From: Candidatus Culexmicrobium profundum
GTDB lineage: Archaea; Thermoproteota; Methanomethylicia; Culexarchaeales; Culexmicrobiaceae
Assembly (NCBI GenBank): GCA_025061245.1
Contig: JANZKD010000015.1
Coordinates: 1 to 21,218, forward strand
Length of the DNA: 21,218 bases
Direction: 5' to 3'
In this document: positions 6,702 to 14,110 of the stretch, piece by piece
Numbering within the stretch: position 1 is the first letter of the stretch
Layout: every line of letters starts with the position of its first letter
Program-made: the position numbers and the translations under genes
The notes under the pieces: generated by a model
What the model was told of the DNA's origin: nothing
The model's database searches: none
Seen by the model: the letters and a program-made list of their open reading frames with translations, nothing else

Positions 6702-7529
6702 ATGGAAGACCACTTCTCAGTAAAATATCTAAGAAAGGAATGTCTTCCAACACCTTTCTGTCCAGGATGTGGAAATGGCATCGTAATGAATTGCTTCTTT
6801 AAGGCAATTGAAGAACTTGGCTACAGAGATTTAAGAAACTTTGTATTTTGCAGTGGAATAGGATGCGCTGCATGGATACCATCACCACACTTCAAGGCAG
6901 ACAGTATACATACCCTACATGGCAGAGCAATACCGGTGGCGATGGGAGTAAAGTTAGTTAAACCCCATTTAAAAGTTGTTGTCTTTGGGGGAGATGGTGA
7001 TATTGCAGGTATTGGATTAAATCATCTAGTTCACGCCGCAAGAAGAAACTTAGAAATAACGGTAATAATGGTCAATAACATGGTTTATGGAATGACTGGT
7101 GGGCAAGTTGCTCCAACAACACCTGAAGGAGCCAGAACAACTACAACACCATACGGTAATATAGAGAATCCATTAAATACTGCAGAATTAATGGTTAGCG
7201 CCGGGGCAGCATACGTAGCAAGATGGACTGTATGCCACATATTTCACTTAAAACGCTCCATAAAGAAAGCTTTAAAAAAGGAGGGATTCTCATTTATCGA
7301 AGTTATAAGCCAATGTCCAACCTCCTTTGGAAGGAGGATTGGTATGAGGAGGGCGATAGACATGATTAAATGGTTTAGAGATAATTCAATACCAATACAA
7401 AAAGCAAGAACAATGAAAAAAGAAGAATTAAAAGGAAAGATAATCATCGGAGAATTCATAGATAAGGAAGCAGACGGATTCTGCAAGAAAATTTATAAAC
7501 TAATAGAGAAAGCGAGGGGAGGCAGTTGA
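6702..7529 (+). CDS. korB: 2-oxoacid:ferredoxin oxidoreductase, beta subunit (KorB-like)
   Basis: This is the thiamine-diphosphate and [4Fe-4S]-binding subunit. The TPP/Mg motif runs from GGDGD at about 96-100 to VNN at 124-126 and YGMTGGQ at 129-135. Four cysteines fit the cluster ligands of archaeal OFOR beta subunits: C20 and C23 (FCPGCGNG), C55 (SGIGC) and C205 (ISQCPT). The length of 275 residues is normal. AGGAGGATA lies eight bases before ATG 6702. The gene follows the alpha subunit by two bases, and its TGA overlaps the TTG start of the gamma subunit (TTGA), so the three are translationally coupled. Confidence 0.93.
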   Translation: MEDHFSVKYLRKECLPTPFCPGCGNGIVMNCFFKAIEELGYRDLRNFVFCSGIGCAAWIPSPHFKADSIHTLHGRAIPVAMGVKLVKPHLKVVVFGGDGDIAGIGLNHLVHAARRNLEITVIMVNNMVYGMTGGQVAPTTPEGARTTTTPYGNIENPLNTAELMVSAGAAYVARWTVCHIFHLKRSIKKALKKEGFSFIEVISQCPTSFGRRIGMRRAIDMIKWFRDNSIPIQKARTMKKEELKGKIIIGEFIDKEADGFCKKIYKLIEKARGGS

Positions 7530-8107
7530 GAGTAGAAATAAGAATTTGCGGCTTAGGAGGACAAGGAGTAATATTAGCAGGAGAAATCCTAGGACTAGCA
7601 GCAATACTAGATGGAAAATATGCAGTACAGATGAGAAGCTACGGCTCAGAAGCAAGAGGAACAGCAGCAAAAAGCGACATAATAATATCTAATGAAAAAA
7701 TCAAATACCCATTAATTGAAAAATGCGACATAATGATAGCCATGAGCCAACCAGCATTAAACAAGTACATAAAAACCTTGAAGCCTAATGGAATACTAAT
7801 AATAGACGGAGATCTAGTTAAAGAAACACCTAAAGAGGCAAAAATGAAAACATACAGTGTAAAAGCCACAAGAATAGCTAATGAAAAATATAACAGAATA
7901 GTAGCAAACATGATAATGCTGGGATTCATGTCGGAAAAAACAGGTATAATCTCATCTAAGGCATTAGAAAAAGCAATAGAAATGAGAGTAAAACGGATGA
8001 CAAAAATGAATATAGAAGCTATAAGAGAAGGAGTTAAGTTAGCTCAAAAATCGAAAAGACATAGCTTTCAATCCCAATACAATATCTTAAATACAAAGCA
8101 AAAATGA
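7526..8107 (+). CDS. korC: 2-oxoacid:ferredoxin oxidoreductase, gamma subunit (KorC-like)
   Basis: The gamma subunit opens with the family signature ICGLGGQGV near residue 7 and continues with the diagnostic SYGSEARGTAAKSDI (about 38-52), then DIMIAMSQPAL. It starts with TTG at 7526, four bases inside the beta stop, preceded by GAGGGGAGG at 7514-7522. The normal family core ends near VKLAQKS; the last 15-20 residues (HSFQSQYNILNTKQK) look like an unstructured extension. That extension is encoded by DNA that also encodes, on the other strand, the C-terminus of EcfT (74 nt overlap, 8034-8107). No ferredoxin-like delta subunit follows. Confidence 0.92.
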   Translation: MRVEIRICGLGGQGVILAGEILGLAAILDGKYAVQMRSYGSEARGTAAKSDIIISNEKIKYPLIEKCDIMIAMSQPALNKYIKTLKPNGILIIDGDLVKETPKEAKMKTYSVKATRIANEKYNRIVANMIMLGFMSEKTGIISSKALEKAIEMRVKRMTKMNIEAIREGVKLAQKSKRHSFQSQYNILNTKQK

Positions 8108-8795
8108 AAAACGAAGTAATCAATATAAGGAAGAGGTAATCCCTCAACTTCAATTTTAATTCCCTCAAGCTAGTTCTTTTAGGTGAAGCTCCAAATGCCC
8201 TTGACTCCATAGCCTCTGCAACTTTAATTGAACGTCTAATAGCCCCAACAATTAATGGAATCAAAATCGGAATATAATTCCTCAACTTTTTAATGAAATT
8301 ACCCTTCTCAAGCTCCAACCCCCTGGAACGTTGAGCATCAACAATAATTTGAGCCTCCCTAGACAAGCTGGGAACAAACCTAACAGCCATAGTGAAAGTC
8401 AAAGCAAATTCATATGGAATCTTCAATTTCACTAAAGCCTCAGCAAAATCTTCAGGGTAAGTAGTTAAGAAGAAAATTGAAAAGCAAGATATGATGAGGA
8501 GAAAACGAATACTCATAGCCAATGCACGTTCAAAACCAAGCGTTAAATAATTAACTATGAAGATAAAGGCTATCAATATTATTGACCCCTTCAGCGACTT
8601 AGCAAGCTTCCCTAAACTCTTAGCTACATAGAAAAGTGGAAGAGTAGAAATGAATAAGACGGCTAAAGTCAAGGAATGAGAATAAATCATAGCCAAAGCA
8701 AATATATAAACTGAGTATAGAAGCTTGACTCGAGGATCAAGCTTATGAATAAAGGTATTACCACGTCTAAACTCGAAGCCCTCTAACACCTTCAT
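8034..8795 (-). CDS. ecfT: ECF transporter transmembrane subunit (EcfT / CbiQ family)
   Basis: This is the scaffold membrane subunit that couples the two ATPases to a vitamin- or metal-specific S component. The 253 residues contain several membrane segments. The two cytoplasmic coupling motifs are present, AQRSRG at 154-159 and ESRAFG at 197-202 (consensus Ala-Arg-Gly type), plus the N-terminal IHKLDPRVKL that opens this family. Its ATG overlaps the TGA of the second ATPase gene (ATGA), so production is coupled. The last membrane segment and tail (about residues 230-253) are encoded antisense to the end of korC. No S component gene is in the window, so the substrate is unknown; the module could serve several S components. 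Confidence 0.92.
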   Translation of the reverse strand: MKVLEGFEFRRGNTFIHKLDPRVKLLYSVYIFALAMIYSHSLTLAVLFISTLPLFYVAKSLGKLAKSLKGSIILIAFIFIVNYLTLGFERALAMSIRFLLIISCFSIFFLTTYPEDFAEALVKLKIPYEFALTFTMAVRFVPSLSREAQIIVDAQRSRGLELEKGNFIKKLRNYIPILIPLIVGAIRRSIKVAEAMESRAFGASPKRTSLRELKLKLRDYLFLILITSFFIFALYLRYCIGIESYVFSIFELT

Positions 8796-9610
8796 AGCCG
8801 ACCACCCACAATCTTTAAAATAGCATCTCTAATCTCAGGAAGCCATAATAAATCCCTTGGAACGCCGAAATCAGAGAGCTCCCAAGCAATTTGAGTAACT
8901 TGAGGAGGCAGCAATCTTGCCTTTTCCAATATCTCATTATCTGTTAAAATCTTCCTTGTAGCACCATCTGCAATCACTTCACCCCTAGATAGAACAACAA
9001 CTCTAGGGAAGTTTTCAGCTACAAATTCTATATCATGCGTAACAACAACCACAGTTTTCCCTTGAGACTGTAAAAGTTTTATCAACTGAGCCAGCCTCTC
9101 CTTCTGAGCATAATCCTGACCAACCGTTGGCTCATCAAATATAATAATATCAGGATCATAACTCAACACTGATGCTATAGCAACACGCTTACGCTCACCT
9201 CCACTTAAAGCAAAGGGAGATTCATCCTTCAAAGAATATAAATCCAAAAGCTTTAAAGCCCACTCAACCCGCCGCTCAATAACATCCTTAGGAAAACCAA
9301 AATTTTTCAAGGCAAAAGCTATCTCATCCCATACTGTTTCAGCAAAAAGTTGATGGTCAGGATTCTGAAAAATTAAACCAACACGCCTTGACAATTCAGC
9401 AACCGTAACCTCTCTAGTATCAACACCAAAAACTTTAACATATCCTCTCTGAGGCTTAAGCAAACCATTAAAATGCTTAATTAAGGTAGTTTTACCAGCA
9501 CCATTCTCACCCATAATAGCAACAACTTCACCCAACTCAATCTTTAATGAAACATTTCTAAGCGCTACAATTTCCCCATAGCTATACCAGAGACCACGCA
9601 CCTCAATCAT
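8792..9610 (-). CDS. ecfA2: ECF transporter ATPase (EcfA2-type)
   Basis: This is one of the two ABC ATPases of the ECF core. Walker A is GENGAGKTT (34-42), the Q-loop is in FQNPDHQLF (81-89), the signature is LSGGERK (135-141), Walker B is IIIFDEPT (155-162), and the switch His is H192 (VTHD). The C-terminal extension after residue 210 is typical of EcfA proteins. ATG 9610 overlaps the TGA of the upstream ATPase gene (ATGA), and its own stop overlaps the EcfT start in the same way. All catalytic residues are intact. Paralogue naming (A1 or A2) is by position and motif only. Confidence 0.92.
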   Translation of the reverse strand: MIEVRGLWYSYGEIVALRNVSLKIELGEVVAIMGENGAGKTTLIKHFNGLLKPQRGYVKVFGVDTREVTVAELSRRVGLIFQNPDHQLFAETVWDEIAFALKNFGFPKDVIERRVEWALKLLDLYSLKDESPFALSGGERKRVAIASVLSYDPDIIIFDEPTVGQDYAQKERLAQLIKLLQSQGKTVVVVTHDIEFVAENFPRVVVLSRGEVIADGATRKILTDNEILEKARLLPPQVTQIAWELSDFGVPRDLLWLPEIRDAILKIVGGRL

Positions 9611-10452
9611 CTACTTAAAACCTCCAAGACAGCCCTCTTAAAATCAGCGGAAGACAGAGGAACAAAATTTAAATTTACATTATACTTCCGCAACTCATCA
9701 TAAAGCCTAATCACTTTTGGAACACCAACTCCAATATTTGCAACCATAGGGTTTAACAGGACTTCACAAGGAAGACCGTCAAGTATTATTCTACCCTCAT
9801 TCATGACAATGAATCTATCAGCATGATTAACAACCATATCCAATCTATGCTCAACAAGAACAATAGTAACATCCAACTTCCTCCTTAAATCTGAGAGAAC
9901 ATGCAATATATCCCATGCACTCCTTGGATCCAAGTTAGCAGTAGGCTCATCCAAAACCAAAATTTTAGGCTTCATAGCTATACAAGCAGCAATTGCAACC
10001 TTCTGCTGCTCACCACCTGAAAGCTCATGCGGCGACCTATCCCGCAAATGTTGAATGCCAATTAATTCTAATGCTTCCTCAACCCTAGCTGCAATCTCCT
10101 CTCTGGGCAAACCTAAATTTTCAGGTCCAAAGGCAATTTCCCTTTCAACAGTTAAAAGAAAAAGTTGCGATTCTGGGTCTTGAAAAACCATGCCAACATG
10201 CTGTGCAAGAGTACTTGTAGGAGTATCCTTAACCGATAAACCTACAACATAAATTTCCCCCTCAAGATCACCACCATAAAAATGAGGAATCAAACCATTA
10301 AAACACCTACACAAAGTAGTTTTACCACAACCACTAGGACCAGTTATAACCACATATTCTCCAGCTTCTATCTTCAAGTTAATATCCCGAATTGCAATTC
10401 TATTTGAACCAGGATATCTATAGGCGACATTCCGCATCTCTATGATCGGCAA
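9607..10452 (-). CDS. ecfA1: ECF transporter ATPase (EcfA1-type)
   Basis: This is the second ABC ATPase of the ECF core. Numbering from TTG 10458, Walker A is GPSGCGKTT (40-48), the Q-loop is in FQDPESQLF (92-100), the signature is LSGGEQQ (146-152), Walker B is ILVLDEPT (166-173), and the switch His is H204 (VEHR). I set the start at TTG 10452: GGAGGT lies six bases upstream of it but directly abuts the alternative TTG at 10458. It follows the DHH phosphoesterase gene by about 45-50 bases on the same strand and shows no convincing TATA box of its own, so it is probably read from the superoperon. Confidence 0.92.
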   Translation of the reverse strand: MPIIEMRNVAYRYPGSNRIAIRDINLKIEAGEYVVITGPSGCGKTTLCRCFNGLIPHFYGGDLEGEIYVVGLSVKDTPTSTLAQHVGMVFQDPESQLFLLTVEREIAFGPENLGLPREEIAARVEEALELIGIQHLRDRSPHELSGGEQQKVAIAACIAMKPKILVLDEPTANLDPRSAWDILHVLSDLRRKLDVTIVLVEHRLDMVVNHADRFIVMNEGRIILDGLPCEVLLNPMVANIGVGVPKVIRLYDELRKYNVNLNFVPLSSADFKRAVLEVLSR

Positions 10453-10502
10453 TTGCAAACCTCCAATGAACTAGAAAACTAAATGAAAAGAGAGCTATAA
10501 AA

Positions 10503-11486
10503 TTAGCTCAACTTCTCCCTTAACATTTTAACACAAATTTTTAAGACATAGTCGACATCTCCAACTCCATTGGCACCAGCTGCAGTTGCATGACCCCCAC
10601 CCCCACCATGAATTAACTTACCAAGAGGCTCCATCAAATCTCTACCAAGATGCAACCCAGTTTCCTCATAGAAACGCTTAGTAGACCTAGCACTCAATCG
10701 CACCAACTCTTTCTCACCGCCAACCACTAATGCTAAATCCGCACCTAAGTCAATTAAAGCTCTAGCAGCAGACGCCTCAAAGGAACTTACATGCGATAAA
10801 GCAATTATCCAATCCTTAATCCTTAAGATCTTCAATCTCTGCGCAGCTTTAAGCCGAGCAATCCTCTCTGAGACATCCATTTGAGTAGACAATACATTCA
10901 ATACATCACCATAGTCTACACCGCAATCAAGAAGATAAGCAGCCATTCTAAATGAATTTGATGAAGCAAAAATAAATCGTCTAGAATCATATAGCAGTCC
11001 AACTAAAAGAGCAAAAGCTACATCTCGATTTACATCAACCTTTAATTCCTCAAATATAGAAAAGACAATTTCAGCTGTAGAAGAAGCATTATCATTAACT
11101 ATTAGCAAAGAAGCTTTACACTTAACTTCCTCACTTGGCAGATGATGATCAATAACTATAAGCGGTATATCTAAATCAGCCATCTTATCCGAAATTGAAC
11201 CAAGCTGCACAAAGGAACAAGTATCAACCATTACTGCAAGATCAGCCCAATCAAAATCAGAGTAAATGTCAATAGATGGAAGACGAGAGAGCAATTTACT
11301 TGATAAAAGACTAATACCCTCAGGAGCAACAATATGTACATCCATGCTCGGAAATAAAACGTTAAACAGATATGAAAGGGCATAAGCACTACCAATGGCA
11401 TCAGGATCAGCATTATGATGGCATAAAATAATACATTTACTAGGCTTCAAACTCAAAATGAAATCACTAAGACCTTTCCCCAACAA
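10503..11486 (-). CDS. DHH/DHHA1 family phosphoesterase (NrnA/RecJ-like)
   Basis: This is a two-domain metal-dependent phosphoesterase of 327 residues. The N-terminal DHH domain shows HHNADPDA (23-30), D88 (MVDTC) and the name-giving DHH at 113-115. The C-terminal DHHA1 domain ends with the glycine-rich substrate loop GGGGGHATAAG (about 294-304). Relatives degrade short oligonucleotides (nanoRNase/pAp phosphatase) or act as RecJ/GAN exonucleases; the compact form without extra domains fits the NrnA-like group best. Its start (TTG 11486 or 11483) lies within the end of the DUF3194 gene (about 20 nt overlap). Being in the exosome superoperon suggests a role in finishing RNA degradation, which is inference. 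Confidence 0.85.
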   Translation of the reverse strand: MLGKGLSDFILSLKPSKCIILCHHNADPDAIGSAYALSYLFNVLFPSMDVHIVAPEGISLLSSKLLSRLPSIDIYSDFDWADLAVMVDTCSFVQLGSISDKMADLDIPLIVIDHHLPSEEVKCKASLLIVNDNASSTAEIVFSIFEELKVDVNRDVAFALLVGLLYDSRRFIFASSNSFRMAAYLLDCGVDYGDVLNVLSTQMDVSERIARLKAAQRLKILRIKDWIIALSHVSSFEASAARALIDLGADLALVVGGEKELVRLSARSTKRFYEETGLHLGRDLMEPLGKLIHGGGGGHATAAGANGVGDVDYVLKICVKMLREKLS

Positions 11487-11781
11487 ATTTATTAAACTCC
11501 CTCAATCTTTGTTCAATAACTCTAAAAGCCTCGTCAATAGCCCCATCCTCAACTTCCTCTAAATTTCCCTGGAAAAAAGGAGACAAAGTAACGTCAATGT
11601 CAATGGTGACTATCAGTGACTCATTCAAGTCAGCCTCAACAGTTATATCTAAATCCAATATCTGTCTCTTAGGAATATTCGAGAAAAGATAATTGCAAAT
11701 AGTATTTTCAGCTAGCTCACATAATTCAACTATTTGATCCTCACTGATACCCTTAATGCCTATGAGCACTAGCTCAGCCAA
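11467..11781 (-). CDS. DUF3194 family protein
   Basis: This small acidic protein of 104 residues has the DUF3194 pattern: an N-terminal helix (ISEDQIVELCELAENTI), beta strands (LDLDITVEADL, LIVTIDIDVTLSPFF) and a C-terminal helix (AIDEAFRVIEQRLREFN). In archaea it is characteristically found directly after prefoldin beta in this superoperon, and no biochemical function is established. The start is TTG 11781, with GAGGTGGAGA four bases upstream. It lies 13 bases from the prefoldin stop and overlaps the DHH gene, which argues for co-translation. Confidence 0.85.
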   Translation of the reverse strand: MAELVLIGIKGISEDQIVELCELAENTICNYLFSNIPKRQILDLDITVEADLNESLIVTIDIDVTLSPFFQGNLEEVEDGAIDEAFRVIEQRLREFNKFVGERS

Positions 11782-11794
11782 TTAATCTCCACCT

Positions 11795-12151
11795 CTAAGT
11801 GGTACCCGTAGAAGCAAGCATTTTACTTAGATCTCTCCTAAGCTCTTCAAACTCCTTCCTAACCAGTTTCTCTTGCTTTTCAATGGTTTTAAGCCGTAAC
11901 TCTAAAGTCTCCTTCTTATCAGTTAATTCATCCACAATTTGCTCTTTACTTGTCCTAAACATCACATATCCAGTCGACTTATAGAGCTCAACGTCAGCTG
12001 ATAAATCCTTAACTTGATCAAGGGCATGCTCAACCTCTCTTAACTGAAACTCTAGTTGCTGTCTTCTCAAGGAAAGCAATCTAAGCTGTTCCTGTAACTC
12101 TTGAAGTCTAATGAGCTTGTTCTCCACTTCAGGAGGAATCTTTTGCGTCAA
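11795..12151 (-). CDS. pfdB: Prefoldin beta subunit
   Basis: This is the beta subunit of the hexameric prefoldin chaperone that hands unfolded proteins to the thermosome. The 118 residues form two long coiled-coil helices (about 8-50 and 75-112, Gln/Leu/Glu/Arg heptads) joined by the short hairpin DVELYKSTGYVMFRT, which carries the conserved prefoldin beta core. The start is TTG 12151 with GAGGGAT five bases upstream. A TATA-like element (12179-12192) suggests it can also be transcribed separately from the upstream exosome genes. Confidence 0.93.
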   Translation of the reverse strand: MTQKIPPEVENKLIRLQELQEQLRLLSLRRQQLEFQLREVEHALDQVKDLSADVELYKSTGYVMFRTSKEQIVDELTDKKETLELRLKTIEKQEKLVRKEFEELRRDLSKMLASTGTT

Positions 12152-12178
12152 ATCTTATCCCTCACACCATGCTCGAAC

Positions 12179-12192
12179 TTTAAACTTAAAAT
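12179..12192 (-). promoter_or_regulatory. Possible internal promoter before prefoldin beta
   Basis: TTTTAAGTTTAAAG on the minus strand lies in the only spacer of the mid-superoperon (57 bases, 12152-12208). It would start transcription near 12160-12165, just ahead of the GAGGGAT binding site. This could give prefoldin, DUF3194, DHH and the ECF genes an independent promoter. Confidence 0.4.
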
Positions 12193-12208
12193 TCTTGCGG
12201 TTAATTTA

Positions 12209-12463
12209 TCAAAGACCCCTAATAACATATAAACTTCTCGAAAGCAGTGAGATCCACCTCAAATATGAATTGACAGCTGCCCTCAAAGAAGATAATGAAT
12301 CAGCCTTAATACGAATATTAATAAAGCATCCATTGACATCTAATTCAACTTTAACTCTAGAGGAAGGAGGAAATTTAACTTCAGGATAAAGCGATTTAAA
12401 AACTATTTGAGCAATAACATCATCCTTTAAATCAACTTTAAAGAAAGCTTCAGTTTTCCACAA
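12209..12463 (-). CDS. pcc1: KEOPS complex subunit Pcc1
   Basis: This is the dimerising subunit of the KEOPS complex, which makes N6-threonylcarbamoyladenosine at position 37 of ANN-decoding tRNAs. The 84 residues show the family fold of three strands and a helix, ending in the conserved ADSLSSLRAAVNSYLRWISL. Start is TTG 12463 with GGAGGAAA about eight bases upstream. It overlaps the end of the Brix gene by 14 bases. The other KEOPS subunits (Kae1, Bud32, Cgi121) are not in the window. Confidence 0.88.
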   Translation of the reverse strand: MWKTEAFFKVDLKDDVIAQIVFKSLYPEVKFPPSSRVKVELDVNGCFINIRIKADSLSSLRAAVNSYLRWISLLSRSLYVIRGL

Positions 12464-13037
12464 ATCTAGTTTCCTCCAACAGTCCTCTAAACTTAAAGCG
12501 TATACTTTTAACTCTAATTAGAGGTCCAATAGGCACATTAAACTTATCTACAAAAGCTAGATTATATAGGCTCCTTCTACCATGCTCAACCCTTAGAAAA
12601 GCAGTATCTGTTGAAAAATCATTAATGTTAGGAGAAGATAAAACTTTAGCCTTTAATGCATCAGCCAATGAAGATGAAAACTCCAGTAAATCAGCCTCTT
12701 CACCAATTGGAAGTATAACTAAAGAAGAAGCCCTAATCATCTTGGAATCCCTAAACTCCCTCAAAAGCTTAACACCAAGAATGTTTATTATAGGAGGAAT
12801 CTCAACAAAAGAGCCTCTGGAAACTGAAAAAAATCGAATTCTCCCAGGATTACCCTTAAAGACAGAAACTAATATAATGCGATCAGCATTATACTCAAGA
12901 GCTCTTAATGCAACATCAATTAAACTCATCTTACCCCTATTCACTCTCACAGCATTAGGTAAAACTCTTTCAAGATCCTTACAAAAACTCCTAGTCCTTC
13001 TAGTAGGCCTTCTTGAAGTAGTTATCAAGAAAACCAT
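12450..13037 (-). CDS. Brix-domain ribosome biogenesis protein (Imp4-like)
   Basis: This is a single Brix domain of 195 residues. It has the N-terminal TTSRRPTRRTRSFCKDL basic patch, the central IILVSVFKGNPGRIRFF strand region, and terminal strands ending GPLIRVKSIRFKFRG. Archaeal Brix proteins are thought to help rRNA processing or ribosome assembly like eukaryotic Imp4. ATG 13037 follows the L37Ae stop by 11 bases with only a weak SD. In many archaea the RNA polymerase subunit gene rpoP lies between L37Ae and Brix; there is no room for it here. Confidence 0.88.
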   Translation of the reverse strand: MVFLITTSRRPTRRTRSFCKDLERVLPNAVRVNRGKMSLIDVALRALEYNADRIILVSVFKGNPGRIRFFSVSRGSFVEIPPIINILGVKLLREFRDSKMIRASSLVILPIGEEADLLEFSSSLADALKAKVLSSPNINDFSTDTAFLRVEHGRRSLYNLAFVDKFNVPIGPLIRVKSIRFKFRGLLEETRFVEN

Positions 13038-13048
13038 TATAAACCACG

Positions 13049-13282
13049 TTACTTCATCATTGAAGATCTAGGTACATATGCGCCGCCTGCAAAAGTTAAG
13101 CCACACTTAGTACACGTCCAAATTCCAACACTTATCCGTTTAATTCTACCCCTAGTTCTACATCTAGGACATCTATGAGGAGCCCTCATGGCCTCCTCTA
13201 TTCTCTTAACTCTAAGCCTTATCGTTGAACCATAACGTGCACCAAACCTACCAGCACTACCAACCTTCTTAGTTCTACCCAT
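13049..13282 (-). CDS. rpl37ae: Ribosomal protein L37Ae (eL43)
   Basis: This is a zinc-ribbon large-subunit ribosomal protein of 77 residues. It begins with the archaeal signature GRTKKVGSAGRFGARYG and has the four zinc cysteines as CPRC (38-41) and CTKC (57-60), ending in a short GGAYVPRS tail. The ATG at 13282 is preferred over the upstream GTGs (13294, 13291) because GGTGAG lies four bases before it and family members start at MGRT. It sits six bases or so after Rrp42 in the superoperon. Confidence 0.95.
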   Translation of the reverse strand: MGRTKKVGSAGRFGARYGSTIRLRVKRIEEAMRAPHRCPRCRTRGRIKRISVGIWTCTKCGLTFAGGAYVPRSSMMK

Positions 13283-13300
13283 GGCACTCACCACGCACGC

Positions 13301-14110
13301 CTAAGATATCCCGAATACCTTGAAAAGCTTTTCCCTCAATTCAACAGCCTTTTCACAAGCAAGATCAACTGCAACTAAAATTTCATCAGGTGAAAACACT
13401 CCAGGAAGACTCTTCTGAATAGCACAGATATTACCATCCTTAGTCACGAAGAAAGTTATTCTCCCATCCAACACTTCCTCCTCCTCTAACAATGGATCAA
13501 TTATCAATGAATCACCAAGCTTTCCAATAGTCACTGCAATAGGATAGTCACCAAGCTTTAAAGGAACAGTTTCATCAGTTAACATAACCTCTTCGCCTTC
13601 AACCTTAGGAACAGGTAGCTTAGTATTCATCAATGCAGCTAAAGCAGCTAAAGCCGCTGCATCCATTAGATTTCCATTATAATCTAAAACATAGATGTCC
13701 ACCCATATCATCCATACCTTCTTACCTGGAATGATACAGAGATCTTTAAAGTTAAACGCCTCACTCTTCCTTAAACCTCTATCTACAACTCTAGCAAGTT
13801 CTATGGCATTCTCATCTGGAGGACCAGGCTCAAATGATGGAGAAGCTAATGGAACAAACTCTGCATTAACCATTAAAACACCCTCATCAGGTGTATCCGA
13901 GAAGGGTGAACCAATCTCAGCCTTTACACCAACCATAACATAAGTGTCACCAATCTTGACACTAGCCGATCCATTAGCCTTCCCAGCAACACCAATTTCT
14001 ATGGAAATCGGTCTAAAATCTTTAAGTCCTCTACCATCAACCCTACGCCCCTGAGAAAGCAAGTTTAAAAGACGATTCCGATTCAAAACTAAAGAAGCCC
14101 TATTAACCAT
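13301..14110 (-). CDS. rrp42: Exosome complex subunit Rrp42
   Basis: This is the non-catalytic RNase PH-fold partner of Rrp41; three Rrp41-Rrp42 dimers form the exosome ring. The 269 residues carry RVDGRGLKDFRPI, the VGVKAEIGSPFSDTPDEG strand region and a C-terminal Rrp42 extension. The phosphate-binding and catalytic residues of Rrp41 are replaced, as is usual. The start is ATG 14110, behind GGAGGAG; the longer frame to 14137 would put this SD inside the coding region. The start lies within the last codons of rrp41, so translation is coupled. Confidence 0.95.
   Translation of the reverse strand: MVNRASLVLNRNRLLNLLSQGRRVDGRGLKDFRPISIEIGVAGKANGSASVKIGDTYVMVGVKAEIGSPFSDTPDEGVLMVNAEFVPLASPSFEPGPPDENAIELARVVDRGLRKSEAFNFKDLCIIPGKKVWMIWVDIYVLDYNGNLMDAAALAALAALMNTKLPVPKVEGEEVMLTDETVPLKLGDYPIAVTIGKLGDSLIIDPLLEEEEVLDGRITFFVTKDGNICAIQKSLPGVFSPDEILVAVDLACEKAVELREKLFKVFGIS

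Noticed and set aside
11231..11413. 60-codon minus-strand frame within the DHH phosphoesterase gene
   Set aside because: Out-of-frame shadow, hydrophobic by chance; the DHH frame is conserved through this region.
12111..13071. Two plus-strand frames (12111-12389 and 12625-13071) opposite the prefoldin/Pcc1 and Brix genes
   Set aside because: They lie antisense to well-identified genes, have no SD or TATA and encode no recognisable protein.
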